In this document: in pieces, positions 1-9,886 of the stretch
Layout of the letters: every line of letters begins with the position of its first letter
Numbering within the stretch: the first letter of the stretch is position 1
Position numbers and translations under genes: made by a program
Assembly: GCA_944381495.1 (NCBI GenBank)
Contig: CALWLJ010000005.1
Span: 62,001-126,000, forward strand
From: an uncultured Mediterraneibacter sp.
GTDB lineage: Bacteria > Bacillota > Clostridia > Lachnospirales > Lachnospiraceae
Length of the DNA stretch: 64,000 nt
Reading direction: 5' to 3'
The notes under the pieces: model-generated
What the model was told of the DNA's origin: nothing
The model's input: only the letters and a program-made list of their open reading frames with translations
Database searches by the model: none

Positions 1-2
1 TG

Positions 3-2096
3 GAACTGGTCGATGATGGAAAAGTGGCAGAAGTCAATCTGGGCAGCAACGCAATCTATATTACGCTGAAGGATGATGCCGGACAGAATGGGCAGAACGC
101 GGATGCACAGAAAGACACTACGCAGGAAAATGACCAGAACACTGATCAGAACGGCGGACTGAATTCTGATCAAAGTCAGAAGGAAAGCCAGACGACGGAT
201 CAGGGGACAGATCAAAATGGAGGAGTCAGCTCGCTGTTTCAGCGGTTGGAGCATCAGTCCGGAGACAGCAGTGATCCGGATTATTACACCGGATATGTCA
301 GCGATGACACTCTGCCTCAGAGACTGGAAGATGCAGGAGTTAAGTTCGGCAGCGAAGTGCCGGATACGATGAGTTCACTGCTGTTTGAGCTTTTTGTGAC
401 ATTGATCCTGCCTATCGCGCTTTTGGCGATTCTTTTCAGTTTCCTTATGCGCAGGATGACAAAGGGCGGCGGCATGATGGGAATCGGAAAGAGCAATGCC
501 AAGGTATACATGGAGAAGGAAACGGGGGTTACATTTCAGGATGTTGCCGGACAGGACGAGGCAAAGGAATCGCTTCAGGAAGTGGTGGATTTCCTTCACA
601 ATCCGGGAAAATACAGCGGAATAGGAGCGAGGCTTCCGAAGGGGGCGCTGCTTGTAGGCCCTCCGGGAACCGGAAAGACTCTCCTTGCCAAGGCGGTTGC
701 CGGAGAGGCAAAGGTACCGTTTTTCTCATTGTCAGGCTCGGCATTTGTTGAGATGTACGTCGGCGTGGGAGCTTCTCGTGTCCGTGATCTTTTTAAACAG
801 GCTCAGCAGATGGCTCCATGTATTGTATTTATTGATGAGATTGACGCTATCGGAAAGACCCGTGATACTATGATGGGCGGCAATGATGAACGTGAGCAGA
901 CACTGAATCAGCTTCTTGCTGAGATGGACGGATTTGACACGAACAAAGGTCTGCTGATCCTGGCGGCAACGAACCGTCCGGAGGTTCTCGATCCGGCTCT
1001 GCTCAGACCAGGACGTTTTGACCGCCGGATTATCGTAGATAAGCCTGATCTGAAAGGAAGGATCGATGTCCTGAAGGTTCATGCAAAGGATGTCCGTATG
1101 GATGAAAGTGTAGATTTGGAAGCGATTGCCCTGGCTACATCCGGTGCAGTTGGATCTGATCTGGCCAATATGATCAATGAAGCGGCAATCAATGCCGTGA
1201 AGAACGGCAGACAGGTAGTTACACAGAAAGATCTGTTTGAAGCAGTTGAAGTGGTCCTTGTCGGAAAAGAAAAGAAAGACAGGATCATGAGCGAAGAAGA
1301 GAGGAGAATTGTTTCATATCATGAAGTGGGACACGCTCTTGTAACTGCACTTCAGAAAAATACAGAGCCGGTGCAGAAAATTACGATTGTTCCCAGAACG
1401 ATGGGAGCTCTCGGATATGTAATGCAGACACCGGAGGAGGAGAAGTTCCTGAACACAAAGAAGGAACTGGAAGCTATGATTGTTGTTGCACTTGGCGGCC
1501 GTGCTGCTGAGGAGATTGTATTTGACACAGTTACAACAGGAGCTGCAAATGATATTGAGCAGGCGACTAAGATCGCGAGAGCGATGATCACACAGTACGG
1601 TATGTCTGACCGATTCGGCCTGATGGGGCTGGAGTCTGTACAGAACCGTTATCTTGACGGAAGACCGGTATTAAATTGTGGAGATGCGACTGCCGGGGAA
1701 ATTGATGAAGAAGTAATGCGGATGCTGAAAGCAGCATATGAGGAGGCGAAGAGTCTGCTTGCCGATAACAGAGAGGCGCTGGATAAGATCGCTGCCTTCC
1801 TTATTGAAAAAGAGACCATTACAGGCAAGGAATTTATGAAGATATTCCGTGAGGTAAAAGGAATTCCTGAACCGGAAGAAGGCGAGGATAAGGAGAACCA
1901 CAGGGCCGGACGCATCCTGATGAAACCGGTGCCTTCAGAAGATAATGCCGAGGCCGGCGTACAGTCTACGTCTGAGGAAAGAAAGGTCGGGAAAAGTGAT
2001 CCGGCAGAGCAGAGAGATGATCTTACGTCCGGAATTTCCGATCAGAATCAGGATGAGCAGACGGAAACTCAGACAGATGGTGTGACAACAGAATAG
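3..2096 (+). CDS. ftsH: ATP-dependent zinc metalloprotease FtsH (5' partial)
   Basis: Membrane-bound AAA+ protease that degrades misassembled membrane proteins and short-lived regulators. The frame is open to the left edge, so the first membrane segment and part of the extracytoplasmic domain lie outside the window; the GTG at position 24 is an internal codon. Numbering from that codon: a Gln/Asn/Asp/Thr-rich linker at about 20-67, a second membrane helix at about 119-142, Walker A GPPGTGKT at 212-219, a Walker B FIDEIDA motif, the second region of homology ending in RPGRFDR, and the zinc site HEVGH at 433-437. The last 90 or so residues form an acidic, low-complexity tail beyond the usual protease domain. 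The polar insertion in the extracytoplasmic domain and the tail are unusual in composition but not signs of damage. The family call is secure. Confidence 0.97.
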   Translation, partial: ELVDDGKVAEVNLGSNAIYITLKDDAGQNGQNADAQKDTTQENDQNTDQNGGLNSDQSQKESQTTDQGTDQNGGVSSLFQRLEHQSGDSSDPDYYTGYVSDDTLPQRLEDAGVKFGSEVPDTMSSLLFELFVTLILPIALLAILFSFLMRRMTKGGGMMGIGKSNAKVYMEKETGVTFQDVAGQDEAKESLQEVVDFLHNPGKYSGIGARLPKGALLVGPPGTGKTLLAKAVAGEAKVPFFSLSGSAFVEMYVGVGASRVRDLFKQAQQMAPCIVFIDEIDAIGKTRDTMMGGNDEREQTLNQLLAEMDGFDTNKGLLILAATNRPEVLDPALLRPGRFDRRIIVDKPDLKGRIDVLKVHAKDVRMDESVDLEAIALATSGAVGSDLANMINEAAINAVKNGRQVVTQKDLFEAVEVVLVGKEKKDRIMSEEERRIVSYHEVGHALVTALQKNTEPVQKITIVPRTMGALGYVMQTPEEEKFLNTKKELEAMIVVALGGRAAEEIVFDTVTTGAANDIEQATKIARAMITQYGMSDRFGLMGLESVQNRYLDGRPVLNCGDATAGEIDEEVMRMLKAAYEEAKSLLADNREALDKIAAFLIEKETITGKEFMKIFREVKGIPEPEEGEDKENHRAGRILMKPVPSEDNAEAGVQSTSEERKVGKSDPAEQRDDLTSGISDQNQDEQTETQTDGVTTE

Positions 2097-2126
2097 TATC
2101 GGTTAGCCGTATTGAGTTTATTAAAG

Positions 2127-2157
2127 AGGACAGGGGAAGATTTTCCCTTGTCCTTTT
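2127..2157 (+). terminator. Intrinsic terminator after ftsH
   Basis: AGGACAGGGGAA and TTCCCTTGTCCT form a 12-bp stem with one G-T pair and a short loop, followed by TTTT. It lies 30 nt after the ftsH stop. Its right arm also supplies the -35 of the predicted uvrC promoter. Confidence 0.75.
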
Positions 2158-2176
2158 ATCAATGAAACAGTATAAT
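2148..2176 (+). promoter_or_regulatory. Predicted uvrC promoter giving a leaderless mRNA
   Basis: TTGTCC (2148-2153) and TATAAT (2171-2176) are separated by exactly 17 nt. The ATG of uvrC starts 7 nt after the -10 box, which is where transcription would be expected to begin. No Shine-Dalgarno sequence fits between the -10 and the ATG. The -35 overlaps the ftsH terminator stem. The boxes are seen; leaderless expression is inferred. Confidence 0.6.
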
Positions 2177-2183
2177 AAAGACT

Positions 2184-4040
2184 ATGGAAAACAATAATAA
2201 TTTTGATATACAGGAAGAATTGAAGAAGCTTCCGGGACGACCGGGAGTTTATATTATGCATGATGAAAATGATCATATTATTTATGTGGGAAAAGCAATC
2301 AGTCTGAAAAACCGGGTGAGACAGTATTTTCAGAGCAGCAGAAATAAAGGTGTGAAGATTGAACAGATGGTGACGCATATCCGGAGATTTGAGTATATTG
2401 TGACAGATTCGGAGCTGGAAGCACTTGTACTGGAATGCAATCTGATCAAAGAGCACCGTCCCAAATATAATACGATGCTGATGGATGACAAGACTTATCC
2501 GTTTATTAAGGTTACGACCAATGAGGCATATCCAAGAGTAATCCTGTCGCGGCGCATGCAGAAAGACAAAGCAAAATATTTTGGGCCTTTTACTAATGCG
2601 CAGGCGGTGCGGGATACGATAGATCTGATACACAAACTTTATCACGTGAGAAGCTGTAACAGAAATCTGCCCAGGGATATCGGAAAAGAAAGGCCTTGCC
2701 TAAACTATCATATCAAACAGTGCGACGCTCCATGCCAGGGCTATATTTCACAGGAGGAATACAGGAAATCCATCGGGGAAGTGATACGCTTTCTGAATGG
2801 GAATTATGACGGAGTCCTGAAAGATCTGGAGGAAAAAATGAATGCCGCGTCTGAGGCACTGGAATTTGAAAAGGCCATTGAGTACAGGGAGCTTATCAGC
2901 AGTGTGAAGAAAACTGCTCAGAAGCAGAAAATCACTGATTCAAGCGGAGAGGACAGGGATGTACTTGCCGTGGCTTCCGAAGAGGAGGATGCAGTGGTTC
3001 AGGTATTTTTCATACGCGGCGGCAGGCTCATCGGAAGAGACCATTTTTATCTTCGCATTACAAAAGGGGAAGAAAAGCGCAGCATTTTGGATAGCTTTAT
3101 CAAGCAGTATTATGCCGGAACTCCTTATATTCCCGGGGAGATCATGCTGCCGGAAGAAGTGGAAGAACAGGAACTCCTTGAAACATGGCTTACGGCGAAA
3201 AGAGGTCAGAAAGTTACGATCCGCATTCCGAAGAAGGGAACGAAGGAAAAACTGGTGGAACTTGCAGAGGAGAATGCCAGACTTGTACTCAGCAAAGATA
3301 AAGAGAGGCTGAAACGAGAGGAAGGCAGAACGATCGGAGCGGTAAAAGAGATAGCTGCGTTACTGAATCTGGATGAGATTGTTCGAATGGAGGCATACGA
3401 CATTTCAAATACCAATGGATTCGAGTCGGTAGGCTCTATGGTTGTTTATGAAAGAGGCAGGCCCAAGCGAAACGATTACAGGAAGTTCCGCATTAAAGGA
3501 ATCAAAGGCGCGGATGATTACGGCAGCATGCGTGAAGTGCTGACCAGGAGATTCACCCATGGACTGAAAGAAAGAGAAGAGAATAAGGAAATGGGGAAAT
3601 TTACCGCTTTCCCGGATCTGATTCTCATGGATGGCGGAAAAGGCCAGGTAAATGTAGCTCTCCAGGTCCTGGATGATCTTCATTTGAATATACCTGTCTG
3701 TGGAATGGTGAAAGATGACTACCACAGGACAAGAGGGTTATACTATCATAATGTGGAGATACCGATTGATAAAAATTCAGAGGCATTCCGTCTGATAACC
3801 AGAATTCAGGATGAAGCCCACCGATTTGCAATCGAATACCACCGGCAGCTCAGAGGAAAAGGACAGGTCCATTCCATTCTGGATGATATAGAAGGAATCG
3901 GTCCGGCAAGACGCAAGGCACTGATGCGGCATTACCTCAGCCTGGATGCAATAAAAGCCGCCACAAAAGAAGAACTGGCACAGATCCCTTCAATGAACGA
4001 AAAAGCCGCAGAATCAGTGTACAACTTTTTTCATAGATGA
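2184..4040 (+). CDS. uvrC: UvrABC excinuclease subunit C
   Basis: Nuclease subunit of nucleotide excision repair; makes the 3' and 5' incisions around lesions marked by UvrB. The 618 residues match the usual length. In order: GIY-YIG nuclease (GVY at 21-23, YVG at 34-36), a UVR domain at about 213-241 for UvrB contact, an RNase H-like endonuclease domain ([19 protein letters not shown]), and a C-terminal helix-hairpin-helix (IEGIGPARR). The start gives an N-terminus a few residues longer than typical; the next ATG would cut into the GIY-YIG domain. There is no ribosome binding site before this ATG, only a -10 box, so the mRNA may be leaderless. Confidence 0.97.
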   Translation: MENNNNFDIQEELKKLPGRPGVYIMHDENDHIIYVGKAISLKNRVRQYFQSSRNKGVKIEQMVTHIRRFEYIVTDSELEALVLECNLIKEHRPKYNTMLMDDKTYPFIKVTTNEAYPRVILSRRMQKDKAKYFGPFTNAQAVRDTIDLIHKLYHVRSCNRNLPRDIGKERPCLNYHIKQCDAPCQGYISQEEYRKSIGEVIRFLNGNYDGVLKDLEEKMNAASEALEFEKAIEYRELISSVKKTAQKQKITDSSGEDRDVLAVASEEEDAVVQVFFIRGGRLIGRDHFYLRITKGEEKRSILDSFIKQYYAGTPYIPGEIMLPEEVEEQELLETWLTAKRGQKVTIRIPKKGTKEKLVELAEENARLVLSKDKERLKREEGRTIGAVKEIAALLNLDEIVRMEAYDISNTNGFESVGSMVVYERGRPKRNDYRKFRIKGIKGADDYGSMREVLTRRFTHGLKEREENKEMGKFTAFPDLILMDGGKGQVNVALQVLDDLHLNIPVCGMVKDDYHRTRGLYYHNVEIPIDKNSEAFRLITRIQDEAHRFAIEYHRQLRGKGQVHSILDDIEGIGPARRKALMRHYLSLDAIKAATKEELAQIPSMNEKAAESVYNFFHR

Positions 4041-4066
4041 TATAATGAACGCATAGCGACGAACGC

Positions 4067-4244
4067 AGGATTTTCTTAGAGACCGATGAATGCCTGCATT
4101 CAATCGGGCTCTAAGAAAATCCTATGTGAGTGCAACGAACAGCGAGATGAAGCGAAGCGGAATCGAGCGGAGCGTGAGGAGCGTCCGGAAGAAAAATGTT
4201 CGAAGCATGTGGAATTGGAAGAGACCGATGAATGCCTGCATTCA
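4067..4244 (+). repeat. Palindromic element with a 25-nt direct repeat upstream of hprK
   Basis: AGGATTTTCTTAGAG (4067-4081) and its exact reverse complement (4109-4123) enclose a second stem, CCGATGAATGC against GCATTCAATCGG with one bulged base, making one long hairpin. A 25-nt stretch that includes the end of the left arm and the inner stem (4078-4102) recurs exactly at 4220-4244. Short ORFs across this region show no coding character. It fills most of the 239-nt gap between uvrC and hprK and may act as a terminator, an mRNA leader or a mobile-type repeat; which one is not visible. Confidence 0.7.
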
Positions 4245-4279
4245 TGCGTTTGTCTGCTGTACGGAGAAAGGAGATAATA

Positions 4280-5215
4280 ATGGGACAACAGGGCATTAAA
4301 TTAAGAGAAATAGTAGAAAAGATGAATTTGAAGAATATGACCCCGGAAGTTGATATGACGGAACGAGAAGTCAACGTACCGGATATTAACCGTCCGGCTC
4401 TTCAGCTTGCCGGATATTTCGATCATTTTGATTCAGATCGGGTACAGATCATAGGATATGTAGAATACACATACCTTCAGACACTTCCGCAGGATAAGAA
4501 GATGAAGATGTACGACAAACTTCTGTCACATCAGATTCCGTGTGTTATATTCTGCAGGAATCTCCCCCCGGAAGAGGAACTGCTCCAGAAAGCCGTTGAA
4601 AATCAGGTTCCGATTTTTACTACACCAAAACAGACATCTGACTTTATGGCGGAGATCATTCGGTGGATGAATGTTAAACTTGCACCATGTATTTCCATTC
4701 ATGGAGTTCTTGTGGATGTTTACGGTGTCGGAGTGCTGATCATGGGAGAAAGCGGGATCGGAAAGAGCGAGGCTGCTCTGGAGCTGATCAAGAGAGGACA
4801 TAGACTTGTAACGGATGATGTGGTTGAAATCCGAAAAGTCAGTGATGAGACACTGGTAGGTTCGGCGCCAGACATAACAAGACATTTTATTGAGCTGCGA
4901 GGGATTGGTATCGTAGATGTTCGTTCCATGTTTGGTGTTCAGAGCGTAAGGGAAACCCAGAATATTGATCTTGTTATTACGCTGGAAGAGTGGAGCAGGG
5001 ACAAAGAATATGATCGTCTGGGCCTTGAGGAAGAATATACGGAGTTCCTTGGAAATAAAGTCGTATGCCACAGGATTCCCATCCGACCAGGAAGAAACCT
5101 GGCCATTATTACAGAATCTGCTGCCGTTAACCACCGTCAGAAACAGATGGGATATAATGCAGCCCAGGAATTGTATAAAAGAGTTCAGGAGAACCTGGCA
5201 AAGCGAAATAGTTAA
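4280..5215 (+). CDS. hprK: HPr kinase/phosphorylase
   Basis: Phosphorylates and dephosphorylates Ser46 of the phosphocarrier HPr, the signal for CcpA-mediated carbon catabolite repression in Firmicutes. The 311-residue length is standard. A Walker A motif GESGIGKS lies at 156-163, with a conserved His at about 141 just upstream and LVTDDVVEI and SIGNATURE-type residues (GIGIVDVR) downstream. The frame extends upstream, but the ATG at 4280 follows an AGAAAGGAGAT ribosome binding site and gives the family N-terminus. It precedes the glucokinase gene by 65 nt, so two carbon-control genes are adjacent and possibly co-transcribed. Confidence 0.95.
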   Translation: MGQQGIKLREIVEKMNLKNMTPEVDMTEREVNVPDINRPALQLAGYFDHFDSDRVQIIGYVEYTYLQTLPQDKKMKMYDKLLSHQIPCVIFCRNLPPEEELLQKAVENQVPIFTTPKQTSDFMAEIIRWMNVKLAPCISIHGVLVDVYGVGVLIMGESGIGKSEAALELIKRGHRLVTDDVVEIRKVSDETLVGSAPDITRHFIELRGIGIVDVRSMFGVQSVRETQNIDLVITLEEWSRDKEYDRLGLEEEYTEFLGNKVVCHRIPIRPGRNLAIITESAAVNHRQKQMGYNAAQELYKRVQENLAKRNS

Positions 5216-5280
5216 AAATCAGCTGTTCATGATTGACGGCCGATATTTTATAAAACATAACGGAGAGGAGAAATGTGGCC

Positions 5281-6222
5281 ATGAAATATTGCTTTGGAGT
5301 GGACATTGGCGGAACAACTGTAAAACTGGGACTGTTTGAGGCAGAAGGAGAAGGGAAGATTCTGGACAAATGGGAGATAACGACAGATACTTCCCGCAAT
5401 GGCGAGGCAATACTTCCTGATATTTCAGCATCGATCAAAAAGAAAACAGAAGAGTTTCAGATTGTCTGCGAGGATGTTCTGGGAATAGGTGTCGGAGTGC
5501 CTGCACCTGTAACTTCTGATGGTATCGTAAGAGGAAGCGCTAATCTTGGATGGACATATAAAGAAGTAAAACGGGAAATGGAAGAGCTGACAGGAATGAA
5601 GGCTTTTATCGGAAATGATGCAAATGTTGCGGCGCTTGGAGAGATGTGGAAAGGCGGCGGAGCAGGACATAAAAACCTGATCATGGTGACACTTGGAACC
5701 GGTGTTGGCGGCGGAGTCATCATTGACGGCAAAATTTTGGTGGGAGCCCACGGTGCAGGGGGAGAGATTGGTCATATCTGCGTGAATTATGATGAGACAG
5801 ACAGTTGCGGATGTGGCAACCACGGATGCCTTGAACAGTATGCATCTGCCACAGGTATTGTCAGGCTGGCAAAGAAAAAACTTGGCGAAGAGATGAGTCC
5901 TACGATTCTCAATAAGTCTGATGTTACAGCGAAAGATGTATTTGATGCTGTAAAAGCAGGTGACGAGACCGCTGTTGAGATCGCAGTTGAATTTGGTGTT
6001 TACCTTGGACATGCTCTCGCTAATCTCGCAGCCGTTACTGATCCAGAGGTCTTTGTAATCGGCGGAGGAGTGTCGAAGGCAGGAGAGGTTCTGATCCCAT
6101 ACATAAAAGAGCCTTATATGGAACGAGCTTTCTTTGCAAATAAGAGTGTAGAGTTTGTGCTGGCAACACTTGGAAATGACGCTGGAATATGTGGCGCTGC
6201 AAAACTGGTTCTTGACGAGTGA
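5281..6222 (+). CDS. glcK: ROK-family glucokinase
   Basis: Phosphorylates glucose to glucose-6-phosphate with ATP in the cytoplasm. 313 residues. The N-terminal phosphate-binding loop reads VDIGGTTVKLG (6-16). The ROK zinc motif is present with H165, C176, C178 and C183 (CGCGNHGCLEQ), and GNDANVAALGE supplies the catalytic Asp region. The ATG at 5281 is preferred over the in-frame GTG at 5275 because CGGAGAGGAG is better spaced for the ATG. Other ROK sugar kinases are possible, but the next gene being hprK and the lack of a helix-turn-helix favour glucokinase. Confidence 0.88.
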   Translation: MKYCFGVDIGGTTVKLGLFEAEGEGKILDKWEITTDTSRNGEAILPDISASIKKKTEEFQIVCEDVLGIGVGVPAPVTSDGIVRGSANLGWTYKEVKREMEELTGMKAFIGNDANVAALGEMWKGGGAGHKNLIMVTLGTGVGGGVIIDGKILVGAHGAGGEIGHICVNYDETDSCGCGNHGCLEQYASATGIVRLAKKKLGEEMSPTILNKSDVTAKDVFDAVKAGDETAVEIAVEFGVYLGHALANLAAVTDPEVFVIGGGVSKAGEVLIPYIKEPYMERAFFANKSVEFVLATLGNDAGICGAAKLVLDE

Positions 6223-6262
6223 AAGAACGGCGAAAGATATACTAAATAATAAGAAAAATAGA

Positions 6263-6304
6263 AGAGGGTGTCGCAAAATCAGATTCGATTTTGCGACACC
6301 CTCT
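6263..6304. terminator. Bidirectional terminator between glcK and the PBP gene
   Basis: Perfect 18-bp stem starting AGAGGGTGTCGC with a 6-nt loop, followed by TTTTGTT on the plus strand and an A/T-rich run on the other. It separates two convergent genes and can stop both. Confidence 0.9.
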
Positions 6305-6327
6305 TTTGTTATAAATTCAAATGATAT

Positions 6328-8979
6328 TTACTGTGCTGGTGTCGTTCCGCCATCAGAGGATCCGCCGCCGGAATCACCACCGGCTGTTCCGCCGCCGGAA
6401 TCACCGCCGGAAGTTCCACCGTCTGTAGAACCGCCAGATCCTCCGCCGGTGTTTCCACCGCCAGTATTGCCGCCGGTGTTTCCATCTGTAGATCCGCCGG
6501 TATTGGATCCTGTACCGCCAGTATTGTTGCCGGTGTTTCCGTCCGTATTGGAACCAGTATTGCCGCCTGTATTTCCGCCGGGATTATTCGTATCGCCTGT
6601 ATTGTTTCCTGTGTTATTGTCAGCGGGTTCATTCGGTGTTTCTGGTTCCGGATCCGGTGCTACATAGTGGCCGGAACAGCTCTGAGTCGGCAGAGTATCT
6701 GTTGCAAAATATTCTGTAATGGACGGACATCCGCTGACAGCGAGAAGCCCCGTTCTTGTACAGATGGATTTCTTTTCTACGGAAGTAGGAATTTCGAAAT
6801 CTTTATTTTCCAGCCCTTCATGTACTCTGTCCATAATCCGTTTCCACAGCTGGTTACGCCAGCGGGAATTCGAACTGCTCATGGGCTTGTTGTTATCATA
6901 ACCGCCCCATACGGCTCCGGTATAGTAAGGTGTATATCCTGCAAACCAGAGATCCACATAGTTGGTTGTTGTACCTGTTTTACCTGCTGCAGTCATATCG
7001 TCAAGCTTAGCAGCAGCACCGGTACCCTTATTTACCACATCTTCCATGGCGCTTGTAAGAAGATAGGCAGTTGAATCTTTCATTACCTGTTTGGTCTCAG
7101 GTGAAGTATTGTCAATCAGGACATTGCCGTCGTGATCCAGAATCTCGGTGTAGAATGTAGGTTCTGTGTAAACTCCGCCGTTTGCCAGCGATGCGAACGC
7201 TGCCGTAAGCTCAATATTGTATACACCCAGATTCAAACCGCCGAGAGCCTTTGACTGAGAATATTTATCCTCGTCATTCAGAGTTGTGAAACCAAGATTC
7301 AGAAGGAAGTCATAACTTTCTTCTACTCCTACGTCCTCTGTTAACGTCCGAACTGCACAGGTGTTGATGGACTGCTGGATCGCATATCTCATAGTTACGT
7401 CTCCGGCATACCGGTGATTTACATTGTTGACCGGTGTGCCATCCTTATATTCATAAGGCTCGTCTGGTATAATGCTTGCCAGAGTCATATCACCGCTGTC
7501 AAGTGCAGGTGCATAAGTCGAAAGGATCTTAAATACAGATCCGGGCTGACGATAGGAACCAGTTGCGCGGTTCAGGGAGAGATTAGATGACTTATCACCC
7601 CGGCCGCCAACGATGGCCTTGACCTGTCCGGTGTACTGATCCATGATCACGATGGAAACCTGAGGCTGAGGTGTAATTTCCAGATTTTCATCGATTTTGT
7701 CATTTTCCGAAATATTAAGTGTAGACTTATATTCCTCGATGGCTGCTCTTGCTTCGTCCTCTGAATCAAAGTTTACATACGAAACATCGTGGGCGCCCTT
7801 GTAATAGCTTTCAAACATTTCCTTGCTGTAATTCTCAGCAGAACCGTCTTCTCTGTGAATCGTCAGAGCGTATTCAATTCCATATTCCACACCCGGGAGC
7901 AGCTCTTCCAGATCATCCACTTCTTCATCGCAAATCTGCTGGATTCCTGTATCCTGTGTTGCGCGGATCGTAAGTCCGCCGCTGTAGAGAAGGTTGTATG
8001 CCTGAGTTTCTGTATAGCCTTTCTCATTCACCAGATCCTTCACGACCTGCTGGATCAGCGAGTCTACAAAATAGGAGTAAGGTTCACTGCTGGTTGTATT
8101 AGAAGCAGTTTCAAGAATCCTGTCGTAAACATTATCCGCTATTGCTTCGTCATATTCTTCCTGGGTGATATATCCCTGATCCAGCATGCTGTTCAGGATA
8201 CGGAGCCGTCTCTGTTCGTTGTGGTCAGGGTGAGTGACCGGATCATAATATGCAGGCCGGTTGGTGATGGCGGCAAGTACTGCACATTCAGACAGATTCA
8301 GCTCGGAAACGTCCTTATTAAAGTAACGGAGAGAAGCAGTCTGAACTCCCTGGCATCCCTGACTCATATTGATGGTGTTCATATACGCCTCAAGGATCTC
8401 CTCCTTGCTCATCTGTTTCTCGATCTGGATAGCCAGATAAATTTCCTGTATCTTACGTTCGACTTTTTCATATGTGGTTTCGTTGACGAAGTCAGGAAAG
8501 ACATTGTTTTTGATCAGCTGCTGCGTGATCGTACTGGCTCCCTCTGTAAATTTGAAGCCGTGTGTAATACCTACAACCCCTGCCCGGATGATACCCTGGA
8601 GATCTACGCCGTTGTGTTCGTAGAAACGCTCGTCCTCAATGGCCACAAAAGCGTGAGCCAGGTATTCCGGAATTTCGTCATAGGTTTTGTATACACGGTT
8701 GGAATCGGAATCGTTCAATGTTCTGAGTACTGTACCGCTTTGATCTACGATATTCGTAGCATATCCTTTCGGAAGGATATCTTCTGCAGTGACGGCAGGT
8801 GCGTTGTCAACGACATGCTTTACCAGTACGCCGGCTCCGACAGCACATATAACAGCCAGCAGCAGGATGCAGATGATGATCGCTTTAAAGAGACGAACCC
8901 CAAGCCGTTTCTTTTTCATTCTTTTTTTCGAAGAGATCTTTTTCTTTCTCTTCGAAATGTTATTTTTTCCGTAATTCAC
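6328..8979 (-). CDS. Class A penicillin-binding protein (transglycosylase/transpeptidase)
   Basis: Bifunctional peptidoglycan synthase. From the GTG start: a very basic N-terminus, one membrane anchor at about 30-54, a GT51 glycosyltransferase domain (EDERFYEHNG at 115-124, GASTITQQLIKN), and a transpeptidase domain with SVFK (S481-K484), SIN and KTGT (K667). The last 100 residues are almost only Gly, Asn, Thr, Ser and Asp in GGNTGG-like units, encoded by repetitive DNA (6330-6640). The GTG at 8979 is preferred to the ATG at 8988 because AAAGGAGG directly abuts that ATG but sits 9 nt from the GTG. The tail may extend through the wall and may vary in length between strains. Confidence 0.93.
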   Translation of the reverse strand: MNYGKNNISKRKKKISSKKRMKKKRLGVRLFKAIIICILLLAVICAVGAGVLVKHVVDNAPAVTAEDILPKGYATNIVDQSGTVLRTLNDSDSNRVYKTYDEIPEYLAHAFVAIEDERFYEHNGVDLQGIIRAGVVGITHGFKFTEGASTITQQLIKNNVFPDFVNETTYEKVERKIQEIYLAIQIEKQMSKEEILEAYMNTINMSQGCQGVQTASLRYFNKDVSELNLSECAVLAAITNRPAYYDPVTHPDHNEQRRLRILNSMLDQGYITQEEYDEAIADNVYDRILETASNTTSSEPYSYFVDSLIQQVVKDLVNEKGYTETQAYNLLYSGGLTIRATQDTGIQQICDEEVDDLEELLPGVEYGIEYALTIHREDGSAENYSKEMFESYYKGAHDVSYVNFDSEDEARAAIEEYKSTLNISENDKIDENLEITPQPQVSIVIMDQYTGQVKAIVGGRGDKSSNLSLNRATGSYRQPGSVFKILSTYAPALDSGDMTLASIIPDEPYEYKDGTPVNNVNHRYAGDVTMRYAIQQSINTCAVRTLTEDVGVEESYDFLLNLGFTTLNDEDKYSQSKALGGLNLGVYNIELTAAFASLANGGVYTEPTFYTEILDHDGNVLIDNTSPETKQVMKDSTAYLLTSAMEDVVNKGTGAAAKLDDMTAAGKTGTTTNYVDLWFAGYTPYYTGAVWGGYDNNKPMSSSNSRWRNQLWKRIMDRVHEGLENKDFEIPTSVEKKSICTRTGLLAVSGCPSITEYFATDTLPTQSCSGHYVAPDPEPETPNEPADNNTGNNTGDTNNPGGNTGGNTGSNTDGNTGNNTGGTGSNTGGSTDGNTGGNTGGGNTGGGSGGSTDGGTSGGDSGGGTAGGDSGGGSSDGGTTPAQ

Positions 8980-9145
8980 GAATAACATCCTCCTTTATTC
9001 ACTCCTATGATTATAGCAAAGATGCCCTTTTAAATAAAGGAAAAAATAAAAACTTCACAATTGAAGCCGCATTTTTAAGAAAATCTTCCGAATTTATCTG
9101 TAATCTGATATAGTTAGATACAGCATAGATCAGGAGGAGAGCATT

Positions 9146-9799
9146 TTGGAAAGTTATCATACAATATACAGAGGCGGTTCGGGAGAGATCACAGAGAAGA
9201 AATCACGGTTTATTGCAGACGTATTTCCGGTGTCTTCCGAAGAGGAAGCTATGTTATATCTGGAGGAAACCAGAAAAAAATACTGGGATGCCCGCCATCA
9301 CTGCTGGGCATATGTAGTAGGCCGGACGCCCTGTATGGAACGGATGAGCGACGACGGAGAACCGGCAGGAACAGCCGGAAAGCCTATTCTCGAGGTGATA
9401 CGCGGAAACCATCTTACAGATGTATTTGTAGTGGTCACCCGTTATTTCGGAGGGACGCTGCTTGGCACAGGAGGTCTGGTCCGCGCTTATACGGAAGCAG
9501 CAGCGGAGGGGCTCCGGCAGAGCAGCATTATTGAGAAGATACATGGATCAAGGCTTCGGATCAGCACGGATTATACTTTGCTTGGGAAGATCCAGTATAT
9601 GATCGGACAGAGAGGACTGCATCTGGCGGATAGCATATATACGGAGAAGGTTGACCTTGAAGTGCTTGTTCCGGATGCGGAGGAGAAGGCTTTCCGGGAA
9701 GAAATTACAGAGGGGACTGGCGGCAAGGCCGGCATCGAGACGATAGAGGAGTGCTGGTTTGCGGATACAGAGGACGGGCTCCGGGTCTTTCAGGAGTGA
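9146..9799 (+). CDS. yigZ: YigZ/IMPACT-family protein
   Basis: Conserved protein of the YigZ/IMPACT N-terminal family, 217 residues. Its biochemical role is poorly defined; eukaryotic IMPACT relatives act on the Gcn2 translation-stress pathway. Visible signatures are KSRFIA near the N-terminus, DDGEPAGTAG at about 70-79, and VVVTRYFGGTLLGTGGLVRAY at about 97-117, followed by a smaller C-terminal ferredoxin-like domain. The start is TTG at 9146, placed after AGGAGGAG at 9133-9140; no ATG with a ribosome binding site fits. It stands alone between two minus-strand neighbours. Confidence 0.9.
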   Translation: MESYHTIYRGGSGEITEKKSRFIADVFPVSSEEEAMLYLEETRKKYWDARHHCWAYVVGRTPCMERMSDDGEPAGTAGKPILEVIRGNHLTDVFVVVTRYFGGTLLGTGGLVRAYTEAAAEGLRQSSIIEKIHGSRLRISTDYTLLGKIQYMIGQRGLHLADSIYTEKVDLEVLVPDAEEKAFREEITEGTGGKAGIETIEECWFADTEDGLRVFQE

Positions 9800-9837
9800 C
9801 AAGCACTGCGGCACCGTTACATAGCCTTAAAATACAA

Positions 9838-9860
9838 GGAAGCTGCCTGAGGCAGCTTCC
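9838..9860 (-). terminator. Terminator of hpf
   Basis: GGAAGCTGCC-TGA-GGCAGCTTCC is a perfect 10-bp stem. On the minus strand it is followed by TTGTATTTT, fitting termination of hpf; the plus-strand side lacks a U-run, though it may also stop yigZ. Confidence 0.7.
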
Positions 9861-9886
9861 CTGTAAAGACGTTATTCATTTTAATT

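Noticed and set aside
4086..4299. Short overlapping frames in the uvrC-hprK gap
   Set aside because: They follow the palindromic and direct-repeat DNA and have no start signals; best explained as repeat sequence.
6340..6640. Repeats in this region considered as a CRISPR or minisatellite array
   Set aside because: The units are coding, irregular and have no spacers; they are the low-complexity tail of the PBP.
6155..6667. Pro/Glu/Val-rich plus-strand frame over the PBP tail and terminator
   Set aside because: It is the complement of the Gly/Asn/Thr repeat codons and runs through the terminator hairpin; not a real repeat protein.
7789..8985. 398-codon plus-strand frame opposite the penicillin-binding protein
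   Set aside because: Complementary to the conserved glycosyltransferase/transpeptidase domains; no start signal and no plausible protein composition.
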